Assembly (NCBI GenBank): GCA_028285525.1
Contig: JANQOZ010000125.1
Coordinates: 1 to 64,000, forward strand
Direction of reading: 5' to 3'
DNA: 64,000 bases
DNA from: Lysobacterales bacterium
Lineage (GTDB): Bacteria > Pseudomonadota > Gammaproteobacteria > Xanthomonadales > SZUA-38
Shown here: positions 36,951 to 44,812 of the stretch, piece after piece
Position numbering within the stretch: the first letter of the stretch is position 1
How the letters are laid out: each line of letters begins with the position of its first letter
Translations under genes and position numbers: made by a program
Notes under the pieces: model-generated
What the model was told of the DNA's origin: nothing
The model's database searches: none
Seen by the model: the letters and a program-made list of their open reading frames with translations, nothing else

Positions 36951-38333
36951 ATGATCGGCGTTGTTGAACTCAACGACGCCGGCGTGCTGGTGGCGTCCGG
37001 CGGCAGCGAGCTGCTGGAGAGCCCGGGCTACCTGGCGTTCGAAGGCAAGAACATGCACGTCGGCGCCGCCGCCGCGCAGCGGGTGAAGCTCATACCAACG
37101 CAGACGCAGTACGCCTTCTGGGAGTACTTCGCGAGCGACACGCTGCCGACCGGCCAGCTGCCCCAGACGGGCCTGAAACACGCCGACCTGGCCTACCGTC
37201 ATCTTGAGCGTCTGTGGAGCATCGTCGGCAAAGACCTTAAGCAGCTCGTGCTGTGCGTACCCGCCGACTGGGGCCGCGCGGAGCTGGGCCTGCTGCTCGG
37301 TATCTGCCAGACCCTCAAGATTCCTGTGCGTGCACTGGTGAACGTGGCGCTGGCCGCCAGCGCGGCGCCGCAGCCGGGCCGCACGCTGATGCACCTGGAT
37401 CTCCACCTGCACCGGCTGGTGCTGAGCACGCTGGATCAAGGTCCCTGGCTGTCGCAGGCGGCGGTTGAGAGCACCCGGGAGGTCGGCCTGCTGCGGCTGC
37501 TGGACGGCTGGGCGTTTGCCGCCGCCGGCGCGTTTGTCCAGGCCACCCGCTTTGACCCGCTGCATCAGGCGCAAACCGAGCAGCAGCTGTTCGATCGGCT
37601 GCCGGCCTGGCTGGCGGCGGCCAGCGGCAGTCGGCAGCTGTCGCTGAGCGTGGAGCACAACGGCAACACGGTTGAGGCTCGCGCGCCATCGCAGATTTTT
37701 CGCGACGCCGCTGAGCCGCTGTATCGCCGCATGGCGGAGTTTGTTGGATCGCACGTGGCCGGCGGTGACCCCGTATCGCTGGTGATCAGTCCGCGGCTTG
37801 CGGCCCTGCCGGGAGTCAGCGAGGAGCTGGCTGCGCTGCCGGACGTCGAGCTGATCCCGGGTGGGCGCCTCGACTTTGCCGGCGTGCTGAACCGGCTTTA
37901 CCTGCCGCGCGACGCCGGCCAGGGCGGCGCGGTCAACGTCACCCGGATCCCTTGGTTCAAGTCAGAAGAGCAGGCCAATCACCAGGCACCGGGCACAGCC
38001 CGCGCCTCGGCGCCCACTCACCTGCTACACGAGCACACCGCCTATCGGCTGGCCTCCGGGCAGCCGTTTGTGGTCGGTGCGGGCGTCCAGCAGAACGACG
38101 GGCTGAAGCTTGTGGGCGGCGGCGTGGGTGAGCGTCACTTCCGACTGCGTCAGGAGGGAGGCGGCTGGCTTCTCGAGGACCTGTCCGGCGGTGCAACCCG
38201 CATCAACGGCGAGGCGCTCGAGGGCCGCAGAGCGGTTGCCGCTGGCGACCGTATCCAGCTTGGAAACCCGGCGCAGGAGCTGATCCTGATCGCCGAGGCC
38301 GCAGCCGTGAGGTCTCCCAGTGCCGCGTCGTAA
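36951..38333 (+). CDS. Hsp70/actin-like (ASKHA) domain fused to FHA-like domain
   Basis: A 460-residue, probably cytoplasmic protein. Its N-terminal 330 residues run in the order of an Hsp70-type ATPase: VVELNDAGVLVAS, YLAFEGKNMHVGAAAAQRVK (like the PSVVAF and VG-x-A-A segments of DnaK), LVLCVPADWGRAELGLLLG, then LVNVALAASAAPQPGRTLMH (phosphate-2 region). The glycine-rich nucleotide motifs are poorly conserved, so ATP use is uncertain. Residues about 365-445 (FVVGAGVQQNDG, GERHFRLRQEGGGWLLED, TRINGEALEGRRAVAAGD, IQLGN) follow the strand order of FHA domains, which bind phosphothreonine. GGAGG precedes the ATG. The VWA gene begins inside its last codons. Confidence 0.7.
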   Translation: MIGVVELNDAGVLVASGGSELLESPGYLAFEGKNMHVGAAAAQRVKLIPTQTQYAFWEYFASDTLPTGQLPQTGLKHADLAYRHLERLWSIVGKDLKQLVLCVPADWGRAELGLLLGICQTLKIPVRALVNVALAASAAPQPGRTLMHLDLHLHRLVLSTLDQGPWLSQAAVESTREVGLLRLLDGWAFAAAGAFVQATRFDPLHQAQTEQQLFDRLPAWLAAASGSRQLSLSVEHNGNTVEARAPSQIFRDAAEPLYRRMAEFVGSHVAGGDPVSLVISPRLAALPGVSEELAALPDVELIPGGRLDFAGVLNRLYLPRDAGQGGAVNVTRIPWFKSEEQANHQAPGTARASAPTHLLHEHTAYRLASGQPFVVGAGVQQNDGLKLVGGGVGERHFRLRQEGGGWLLEDLSGGATRINGEALEGRRAVAAGDRIQLGNPAQELILIAEAAAVRSPSAAS

Positions 38334-39411
38334 GCGCGAATTCAACGCGTTCAACCTGTCGTTCCTGGACATCATGTCCTGCGGGTTCGGCGCGGTGATC
38401 CTGTTTTTTGTGATCATCAACCACGCCCAGGACGAGCGGAACGACGACCTGACGGCGGACCTCTCCGGCGAGGTCAACCTGGTGGAGACTGAGCTTAAGC
38501 TCGAGAAGCTCAATCTGGCCAAGCTGCAGAACGCGCTGACCGAAGTCGAGGAGGAGATCGTGACGGCCCAGGGGGCGTCCGATCGCCTGCTCTCTGAGGT
38601 GGACGACACGGAGAAGGAGCTGTCGGAGCAGGACGCGGAGACCGCCGCCAAGCGCGAGCACATGAATCAGCTCATCACCGATCTGAAGGCGCTGGAAAAA
38701 GAGCGTGAGCGGCTGCAGCAGCTCGAAACCGAAGGCGGCGAGAGCGTGCGGACCTACGTCGGTGAGGGCGACCGCCAGTACCTGACCGGCCTGCGCGTTG
38801 GCGGGCGGCGCATCGCCATATTTGTCGATGCCTCGGCCTCAATGCTGGACGAGACGATTGTGAACGTAATCCGGCGGCGCAACCTGCCGGACGAGCAAAA
38901 GCTGCGGGCGGACAAGTGGCAGCGCGTCGTGCGCACCGTGGACTGGATCACAACCCAGGTGCCTGAAAATGCCCAGTTTCAGGTCTACACCTTCAACACC
39001 AAGGCCACCCCGGCGCTGGAAGGCACCGACGGCCAGTGGCTGGACGTGGAGAAAGGTCGCCGCCTGGACGAGGCGGTGGACAAGGTTCGCAACATCATTC
39101 CGACCGGCGGCACGCGCCTCCATTCGGTGACGGAAACCATCAACAGAATGAACCCGCTGCCGGACAACGTGTTTCTGCTGGTGGACGGTCTGCCGACCCA
39201 GGGCTTGAACCCGGCGACCAAGCGGGGGACCGTGACGTCGCGTGAACGCGAGCGGTTTTTCTACGACGCCACCGCCGACCTGCCCATCGGGGTGCCGGTG
39301 AACACGATCCTGTTTCCCATGGAGGGTGACCCGAAGGCCGCGAGCGGCTTCTGGCGCCTGGCAATACTCAGCGGCGGTTCGTTTATCACGCCGGCGAAGG
39401 ACTGGCCGTGA
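38320..39411 (+). CDS. VWA protein with ExbD/MotB-like transmembrane start and coiled-coil stalk (paralogue 1)
   Basis: A 363-residue protein. A basic start (PRRKR) and LSFLDIMSCGFGAVILFF form a single membrane helix with Asp17 at its cytoplasmic edge, the position of the proton-carrying Asp of ExbD and TolR. A heptad-rich coiled coil spans about residues 45-150. The von Willebrand A domain (about 160-355) has the metal site DASAS (Asp170), a GGTRL loop and LLVDGLPTQG. It starts at GTG 38320 with GAGG upstream, overlapping the ASKHA-FHA gene by 14 bases, and overlaps its paralogue by four. It likely assembles with the ExbB-like protein. Confidence 0.85.
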   Translation: MPRRKREFNAFNLSFLDIMSCGFGAVILFFVIINHAQDERNDDLTADLSGEVNLVETELKLEKLNLAKLQNALTEVEEEIVTAQGASDRLLSEVDDTEKELSEQDAETAAKREHMNQLITDLKALEKERERLQQLETEGGESVRTYVGEGDRQYLTGLRVGGRRIAIFVDASASMLDETIVNVIRRRNLPDEQKLRADKWQRVVRTVDWITTQVPENAQFQVYTFNTKATPALEGTDGQWLDVEKGRRLDEAVDKVRNIIPTGGTRLHSVTETINRMNPLPDNVFLLVDGLPTQGLNPATKRGTVTSRERERFFYDATADLPIGVPVNTILFPMEGDPKAASGFWRLAILSGGSFITPAKDWP

Positions 39412-40406
39412 GCCGGCGTAAGCGCCCAGTTGAGCAGGTCAGCCTGTCGTTTCTCGACTGCATCTGCTGTGGCTTCGGCGCCATCATTCTGCTGCTGGTG
39501 ATCGTAAAGACCGCTGAGCCGATGATCATCGAGGAAACCCGGGAGGACCTGAGCGGCCTGCTGGCCGACCTGCAGGAGCAGCTTGTGGAGATCCGCGGCG
39601 AGACCACGGTGCTCAACCGCGACCTACAGACCAAAGAAGAGCAGCTGTCGGAGGTGGAAGACAGCATCGCCCGGCTGCGCATGCTGCTGTCGACGCTGAA
39701 ATCCGAGTTTGATTCATCATCCGACCAGAGTGACGCCATCACGGCCATCGAAAACCAGCTCAGCCGCGCCCGCCAGCAGCTCAACGACATGCAGCGCCGG
39801 CTGAACTATTCCCGGGCGCTTGAGGACACCACCGTGGGCGGCATCCCGGTGGACAGCGAATACGTGATCTTCGTGATCGATACCTCCGGCAGTATGCGCA
39901 ACTTCGGCTGGGACCTGCTGCTGGACAAGATCATCGAAACGCTCGACGTGTACCCGGAAGTGAAGGGCATCCAGGTGTTGAACGACATGGGTGAATACAT
40001 GTTCTCCCGCTACGCCGAGCGCTGGATCCCCGACTCGCCCGGACGCCGCAAGGCCATCATCGACCGGATGAAGACCTGGAGCGCGTTTTCCAACTCCAGC
40101 CCCGTCGAAGGCATCACCAAAGCCATTGCCCGCTTCTACAAGCCGGGCCAGAAGATCAGCATCTACGTCTTTGGCGACGACTTCTCGGGCCGCTCCATCG
40201 CCCGCGTGATCGAAACCATCGACAAGATCAACCGCGAGGACGCGGAGGGCAACCGTCTGGTGCGCATCCACACGGTCGGCTTCCCGGTCTGGTTTACCGC
40301 GCCCCGCTCGCAGCAGGCCTCGGTTGAGCGCTTCGCCACGCTGATGCGGCTGCTGGCGGAAAAAAATGGCGGAACCTTTGTCGGATTGAATTCTCACCGA
40401 CCGTAG
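39408..40406 (+). CDS. VWA protein with ExbD/MotB-like transmembrane start and coiled-coil stalk (paralogue 2)
   Basis: A 332-residue protein with the same plan as the gene before it: basic start SRRKR, helix LSFLDCICCGFGAIILLL with Asp17 at the same residue number, a coiled coil at about 42-140 (DLSGLLADLQEQLVEIRGE), and a VWA domain with an intact metal site DTSGS (Asp158) and the downstream SSPVEGITKAIARF and VFGDDFSG segments. GTG 39408 overlaps the previous stop (GTGA). The two tandem, different copies suggest a heterodimeric partner pair for one channel. It is the last gene of the cluster; a parvulin gene follows after 54 bases. Confidence 0.88.
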   Translation: MSRRKRPVEQVSLSFLDCICCGFGAIILLLVIVKTAEPMIIEETREDLSGLLADLQEQLVEIRGETTVLNRDLQTKEEQLSEVEDSIARLRMLLSTLKSEFDSSSDQSDAITAIENQLSRARQQLNDMQRRLNYSRALEDTTVGGIPVDSEYVIFVIDTSGSMRNFGWDLLLDKIIETLDVYPEVKGIQVLNDMGEYMFSRYAERWIPDSPGRRKAIIDRMKTWSAFSNSSPVEGITKAIARFYKPGQKISIYVFGDDFSGRSIARVIETIDKINREDAEGNRLVRIHTVGFPVWFTAPRSQQASVERFATLMRLLAEKNGGTFVGLNSHRP

Positions 40407-40460
40407 TCCACGATACCGCCCTTTCTCACCGCGTTTTTATTCCAAACGGAGACTCACATC

Positions 40461-40739
40461 ATGAGCCGAGCATCTGCGCGCCACATTCTGGTGGCCACCG
40501 AAGCTGACTGTCTGAACCTGAAAAGTGAAATCGAAGGCGGCGCTGACTTTGCCGATATCGCCCGCCAACACTCTAGCTGCCCGTCGGGCCAGCAGGGCGG
40601 CAATCTGGGCGAGTTCGGCCCCGGCCAGATGGTGCCGGAGTTTGACCAGGTGGTGTTCAGCGCGCCGGTTGGCGAGCTGCAGGGTCCGGTGAAGACCCAG
40701 TTTGGCTACCACCTGCTGGAAGTGACCGAGCGCTCTTAA
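40461..40739 (+). CDS. ppiC: Parvulin-type peptidyl-prolyl isomerase
   Basis: A 92-residue stand-alone parvulin. The family motifs ARHILVATEADC, GADFADIARQHSSCPSG, GGNLGEFGPGQMVPEFD and FGYHLLEVTER are all present, and length matches PpiC. It catalyses cis-trans isomerisation at prolines. No signal peptide, so cytoplasmic. It follows the VWA genes on the same strand and could be co-transcribed, but it is a widespread housekeeping gene and is more likely unrelated. Confidence 0.95.
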   Translation: MSRASARHILVATEADCLNLKSEIEGGADFADIARQHSSCPSGQQGGNLGEFGPGQMVPEFDQVVFSAPVGELQGPVKTQFGYHLLEVTERS

Positions 40740-40753
40740 GGCTTCGGGTTTGA

Positions 40754-40775
40754 GGGCGGGCTTACTCGCCCGCCC
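40754..40775. terminator. GC-rich hairpin between convergent ppiC and GST genes
   Basis: GGGCGGGC and GCCCGCCC pair perfectly over 8 bases around the loop TTACTC. It lies 15 bases after the ppiC stop and just before the GST stop on the other strand; no long T run follows. Confidence 0.6.
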
Positions 40776-40782
40776 AACTCGT

Positions 40783-41412
40783 CTAAAGCGAGGCTGACGG
40801 CCTCGCCCCGATTTCGCTGTACCAGCGCTTCAGGTTCGCCTGGTCATCACCGGGCGTCATCTTGATTCGGCCGGCGAACTCCACCAAGCAGAATCCGGTG
40901 ATGTCAGCGTAGGTAAAGTTATCGCCGGCAAGGTACGGCGTTTCCCCCAGCCGCTCGTTTAACGTCGCCATGAACGCCTCTGCCCGCAGGCGGCCGCGTT
41001 CCACCAGCTCGGGGATCTGCGCAAACGGCTGCGGCCCGGTGACGGACCGGTCAGCAAAAAACTTCGAGAAGTTGCGAAACGATTCAGCAACGGCGCTGTA
41101 ACCTTCCAGCGTGCACCGATCGTTCCAGTTGGTCACCAGCGCCTTTTCTTTGGCGGTGGTGCCCAGCATAGGCGGCTCAGGGCAGATCTCCTCGAGATAA
41201 ACCGCAATGGCGTTGTTTTCGGTCAGCGCCGTACCGTCGTCCAGCTCCAGTACGGGAATGGTGCAGGCCGGGTTGATGGCCCGAAACGCCGGTTCAAACT
41301 GCGCTTTTTTTCCCAGGTCGACCTCAACGGTCTCAATCTCGAGCCCCTTTTCGGCGATCAGCATACGGGCCCGGCGCGGGCTGGGGGCGTGGGCAAAGTC
41401 GTAAAACTTCAT
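40783..41412 (-). CDS. Glutathione S-transferase family protein
   Basis: A 209-residue two-domain GST. The thioredoxin-like N-domain (residues 1-80) begins MKFYDFAHAPSPRRARMLI and has the cis-Pro region CTIPVLELDDG and the glutathione gamma-glutamyl contact LTENNAIAVYLEE. The all-helical C-domain includes LAGDNFTYADITGFCLVEF, with the N-capping box. The substrate cannot be told. It is separated by about 70 bases from the FRG gene upstream on the same strand. Confidence 0.92.
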   Translation of the reverse strand: MKFYDFAHAPSPRRARMLIAEKGLEIETVEVDLGKKAQFEPAFRAINPACTIPVLELDDGTALTENNAIAVYLEEICPEPPMLGTTAKEKALVTNWNDRCTLEGYSAVAESFRNFSKFFADRSVTGPQPFAQIPELVERGRLRAEAFMATLNERLGETPYLAGDNFTYADITGFCLVEFAGRIKMTPGDDQANLKRWYSEIGARPSASL

Positions 41413-41485
41413 AGGGCAAAATCCTGTAAGTGTTGCTGGTTCGGTGAGTCGCGGGTCGGCCGCAATGATCCGGTGAATCGCCTCG

Positions 41486-42277
41486 CTACTGCTTCGGACT
41501 ATAGTAGCGCGTGAGATAGGTGCAGAGGCCGTCCAGGCCGGGAAACAGCACCCGTTCGTTGATGTTGGACTGATCGAGCTTGTCGCGCACCTCCCACTTC
41601 ATCGCCGCGGGTATCACAATCTTGCGGCACACCGTCTCGGCGGGCGAAAACCACTGATCCATGGAAATGGTCGGGTCGGACATCACGGAAAACAGCCCCG
41701 ACTGGTTGACGATCCGGGCATCCAGCGAGGGTGGTTCGATCCATACGACAAACGGATTGGCGCGCTGGGTGTCGAAGGCATCCAGCGTGTTGACCTCCTC
41801 GTGGAGCATGCGGGTGGTAAACACCCGGGCGCTCTCGCTGCGCAGGCGGCTCATGAGCTGTGATGACAGGTGCTGGTTGGTCGCCACAAAGTTCACGCAC
41901 CAGATGGCGCCGTCCAGCTCAAATTTGTCGGTGTGGTCGGTGCAGAAATTCAGCGCCACGTAGGGTGAATAGGTCCAGTCCAGCAGCCGGGTGGGCAGGC
42001 CGTGGTGCTGCGCCAGCGCCAGCCAGTTCCAGATATAGGCTTCCTCGTTCATTTCCAGGTGCGCGTATTTCTGGAAGCTGCGCAGGATGTGGGGCTCGAG
42101 GCGCGCGTAGTCGCCGCCCAGGCGCATCAGGGTGGTCTCCAGCCCGTAGCTCGCATCCGAGATGCCGCGATAGGCAAAATTGGAGCGGTAGCGACCGATC
42201 TGCGGGTGGGGCGGCTCGTCGAACAGCACCTGGTTGAGATGCGCCCAGTTTTCTACCCGGATTTCTTCGATCGCCAC
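41486..42277 (-). CDS. FRG-domain protein
   Basis: A roughly 263-residue cytoplasmic protein with the FRG domain: FAYRGISDASYGLETTLMRL near the start and ALAQHHGLPTRLLDWTYSPYVALNFC in the middle, the two most conserved segments of the family. FRG proteins are of uncertain function and are found in toxin, phage-related and defence contexts as well as alone. GTG 42277 is preferred as start (AGGGAC upstream); ATG 42370 is in frame but would run into the promoter of the divergent FAH gene. Nothing mobile surrounds it here. Confidence 0.85.
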   Translation of the reverse strand: MAIEEIRVENWAHLNQVLFDEPPHPQIGRYRSNFAYRGISDASYGLETTLMRLGGDYARLEPHILRSFQKYAHLEMNEEAYIWNWLALAQHHGLPTRLLDWTYSPYVALNFCTDHTDKFELDGAIWCVNFVATNQHLSSQLMSRLRSESARVFTTRMLHEEVNTLDAFDTQRANPFVVWIEPPSLDARIVNQSGLFSVMSDPTISMDQWFSPAETVCRKIVIPAAMKWEVRDKLDQSNINERVLFPGLDGLCTYLTRYYSPKQ

Positions 42278-42396
42278 GGAGCGTCCCTGCTGAGGAATTG
42301 GACGGTCGATTATAACGCCCGCGGCCCGCTGGTTGGCGGATCGCGCAGGCTCCGGGTAGAGTGCCGCCATCAGCCTCGACCGAGACTCTCATCAGC

Positions 42397-43116
42397 ATGA
42401 ATACCACCACCGATTCGACCGCGTTTGTGATCGAACCACCGCCGCAGGCCTGGGTCCCGGTGGGACACGGAAATGGGCGTTTCCCCGTGCGCCGCATCTA
42501 CTGTGTCGGTCGAAACTACGCCGAGCATGCCCGCGAAATGGGCGGTGACGATCGCGATCCACCGTTCTTTTTTCAAAAGCCCGCTGACGCGATCCTGCAC
42601 AGCGGTGGGGTGCTTCCGTATCCGCCCTTGACCGAGGAGCTGCATCACGAGGTGGAGCTGGTGCTGTCGCTCAAGGCCGGGGGCGGCGGCCTGTCTGCGG
42701 ATGCCGCTGCGAATGCTGTGTTTGGACTGGCCGTCGGGATCGACTTCACCCGGCGCGATCTGCAGGCGGTGGCCAAGAAGGCCGGCAAACCCTGGGAGAT
42801 CGGCAAAGCGTTTGACCACTCGGCGGCTATCGCGCCCCTGACGCCGCTGGGCGGCGAGCCGCTGCCCACCAGCGGCGAGATCTCGCTGTCGGTCAACGGG
42901 GAGGTCCGCCAGCAGGGCGACCTTCGCGACATGGTCTGGGGTTGCGTTGAGGTGATCCAGACGCTGTCGAAGCACTATCGCTTGGCGCCCGGCGACCTGA
43001 TCTACACCGGCACTCCGGCGGGGGTTGGCCCGGTGGTCCGCGGCGATCGGGTCAGCGCAAACATTGCGGAGCTGTCGGAACTGTCCGTCACCATCGGCGA
43101 GCCGCTTTCGGACTGA
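42397..43116 (+). CDS. Fumarylacetoacetate hydrolase family protein, fumarylpyruvate hydrolase-like
   Basis: A 239-residue FAH-fold hydrolase. PVRRIYCVGRNYAEHAREMG, PPFFFQKPADAIL, the metal ligands in HHEVELVLSL and VGIDFTRRDLQ, and GDLIYTGTPAGVGPV are family hallmarks. The FPVRRIYCVGRNY start is typical of fumarylpyruvate hydrolases and FAHD1-like acylpyruvases or oxaloacetate decarboxylases; no gentisate pathway gene lies nearby, so the latter is quite possible. ATG 42397 is chosen because the residues before it are not family-like. Confidence 0.9.
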   Translation: MNTTTDSTAFVIEPPPQAWVPVGHGNGRFPVRRIYCVGRNYAEHAREMGGDDRDPPFFFQKPADAILHSGGVLPYPPLTEELHHEVELVLSLKAGGGGLSADAAANAVFGLAVGIDFTRRDLQAVAKKAGKPWEIGKAFDHSAAIAPLTPLGGEPLPTSGEISLSVNGEVRQQGDLRDMVWGCVEVIQTLSKHYRLAPGDLIYTGTPAGVGPVVRGDRVSANIAELSELSVTIGEPLSD

Positions 43117-43149
43117 GGCCGCCGGAAGTCTAAGGCTCCGCGCGGCCCA

Positions 43150-43593
43150 CTAAACCTGAAGCTTTTCTACCGCCGCCAGCATCGGGGCCGGGATGGCGGT
43201 GGGTCGGTGGCTGTCACGGTCGACGTACACGTGGACAAACTTGGCCAGCGCGGCGGTCTCGGGCGCACCCTCGGCAAACAGCCCCACCTGGTAAATGATG
43301 CTTGAGCGGCCGATCCGCTCAACCGCCAGCCCGCCGTCGATGTTCTGCGGATATACCAGCGGCGCAAAATAGTTGCACCGCGTTTCGACCACCAGACCGA
43401 CTACTTCGCTGCGCTCGATGTCCAGAGCCCCCTCTTCGACGAGGTAGCCGTTCACGACGGTGTCGACAAGGTGGTAATACACCGCGTTGTTCACGTGTCG
43501 ATAGATATCGTTGTCGCTCCAGCGGGTCTGAAGGGACTGGAAATGGACAAAAGCGCTGCGGGGTAACGGCGCTACGCGGGATTCGTTGGTCAT
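43150..43593 (-). CDS. Acyl-CoA thioesterase, hotdog fold (YbgC/4-hydroxybenzoyl-CoA type)
   Basis: A 147-residue hotdog-fold protein. TRWSDNDIYRHVNNAVYYHLVDT contains the catalytic Asp and the HVNN pattern of the 4HBT/FadM-like thioesterases; VETRCNYFAPLVYPQNIDGG and KFVHVYVDRDSHRPTAIP complete the fold. The acyl substrate cannot be told. It converges with the FAH gene and diverges from the oxidoreductase. Confidence 0.9.
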   Translation of the reverse strand: MTNESRVAPLPRSAFVHFQSLQTRWSDNDIYRHVNNAVYYHLVDTVVNGYLVEEGALDIERSEVVGLVVETRCNYFAPLVYPQNIDGGLAVERIGRSSIIYQVGLFAEGAPETAALAKFVHVYVDRDSHRPTAIPAPMLAAVEKLQV

Positions 43594-43713
43594 GGTGGGG
43601 TGCCTGAAAAAAGGGGCGCATTATGGCGCACCGTTGTTGCCGCATAAAGCGAGCCCCGTTGGCGGGATTGGGTACAATCCTGGCTCGAGGAGAAGCAAAC
43701 AAGGGAGCCAGGG

Positions 43714-44778
43714 GTGGTCAATCGACAATGGCTGTGCGCCAGCTACGTTCCGCCGGACGAATTTCCCACGCAAAAACACTTCGAGCTGGTGGAAGCACCG
43801 ATGCCGTCCCCGCAGGAGGGTGAGGTGCTGCTGCGGACGCTGCTGCTCGGTACCAGCCCCGCGCAGCGGATGTACGTCACCAAAGAAAGCGAATTCCATA
43901 TCAAGGTGGCGCCCGGTGAGGTCATGAGCGGTCGCGGGGTCGCCGAGGTCATCGAGAGCTGCCACCCGCAGTACCAGGTGGGCGACATCATGGAAGGCAC
44001 GCTGGGCTGGCAGGAGTACGTGGCGATGTCACCCGACCCGCAGGTCAAAGATGGTTCGCACGTCACGCCCGTTAAAAGGGTGGAAAATCCGGTACGGCCC
44101 CTGACCACCGTGCTTGGGCTGTTTGGCCAGCGGGCCTTCAGCGCTTACGTGGGCATGGTCGAAATCGGTGACACCCAGCCCGGAGACCAGGTGCTGGTGT
44201 CCTCCGCGGCGGGCGGTGTGGGCGCCATCGCCTGCCAGCTCGCCCGGGCCCGCGGCGCCAGCCGGGTGGTCGGCATCGCCGGCGGCGAGGAGAAGTGCCG
44301 CTGGCTGGTCGATCAGGGGTTATGCGACGCGGCGATCGACTATCGGCAGGAGAAACTCGAAGCGCAGATCGGCGAGGCGCTGCCGGACGGCCTGAACGTG
44401 TATCTCGATAACGTGGGCGGCGACACGCTCGACGCAGCGCTTCAGCACCTGGCGGTGGGCGCCCGGGTCGCGATCTGCGGTCACATTTCAACGGAATACC
44501 TGCGCCCCCGGCCGCCCGGGCCCACCCACTACTACAACCTGCTGTACCGCCGCTCACGGATGGAAGGGTTCTTCGTATTCGACTACCTGTCCCGCTGGGG
44601 GGAGTTCGAAGCGCAGCTTCGCCAGTGGTACGCCGACGGCCTGCTCAAGCTGACCGACCACGTGCTGGAGGGTATCGAACGAACGCCTGACGCGCTGACA
44701 AGCCTGTTTACCGGCGCCAACGTCGGCAACTGTGTGGTCCGGGTGGCGCCGGATCCGGAATCCGTACCGGCGCTGTAG
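43714..44778 (+). CDS. NADP-dependent medium-chain oxidoreductase, zinc-free (CurA / prostaglandin reductase-like)
   Basis: A 354-residue MDR protein. The Rossmann motif is VSSAAGGVGAIACQLARARG near residue 165, and YLDNVGGDTLDAALQHL follows; no zinc-binding Cys cluster is present. The full pattern (GEVMSGRGVAEVIES, ICGHISTEY, YYNLLYRRSRMEGFFVFDY) matches the alkenal/one oxidoreductase group that includes bacterial curcumin reductase. It reduces activated double bonds with NADPH. GTG 43714 has GGAG upstream; TACAAT at 43673-43678 is a possible -10. Confidence 0.92.
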   Translation: MVNRQWLCASYVPPDEFPTQKHFELVEAPMPSPQEGEVLLRTLLLGTSPAQRMYVTKESEFHIKVAPGEVMSGRGVAEVIESCHPQYQVGDIMEGTLGWQEYVAMSPDPQVKDGSHVTPVKRVENPVRPLTTVLGLFGQRAFSAYVGMVEIGDTQPGDQVLVSSAAGGVGAIACQLARARGASRVVGIAGGEEKCRWLVDQGLCDAAIDYRQEKLEAQIGEALPDGLNVYLDNVGGDTLDAALQHLAVGARVAICGHISTEYLRPRPPGPTHYYNLLYRRSRMEGFFVFDYLSRWGEFEAQLRQWYADGLLKLTDHVLEGIERTPDALTSLFTGANVGNCVVRVAPDPESVPAL

Positions 44779-44812
44779 CGTGAGGTTCCACGTCCGGGAC
44801 AATCGATAGGTG

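Noticed and set aside
31306..38333. Type VI secretion control module (kinase, FHA, SUMF1-like)
   Set aside because: Similar domain types occur beside T6SS genes, but no Tss sheath, baseplate, ClpV or Hcp gene is present and the kinase is degenerate.
36081..40406. Zorya-type anti-phage system because of the MotA-like channel
   Set aside because: Zorya needs ZorB with an OmpA-like peptidoglycan domain and ZorC/D or ZorE effectors; here the partners have VWA domains and there is no helicase or nuclease gene.
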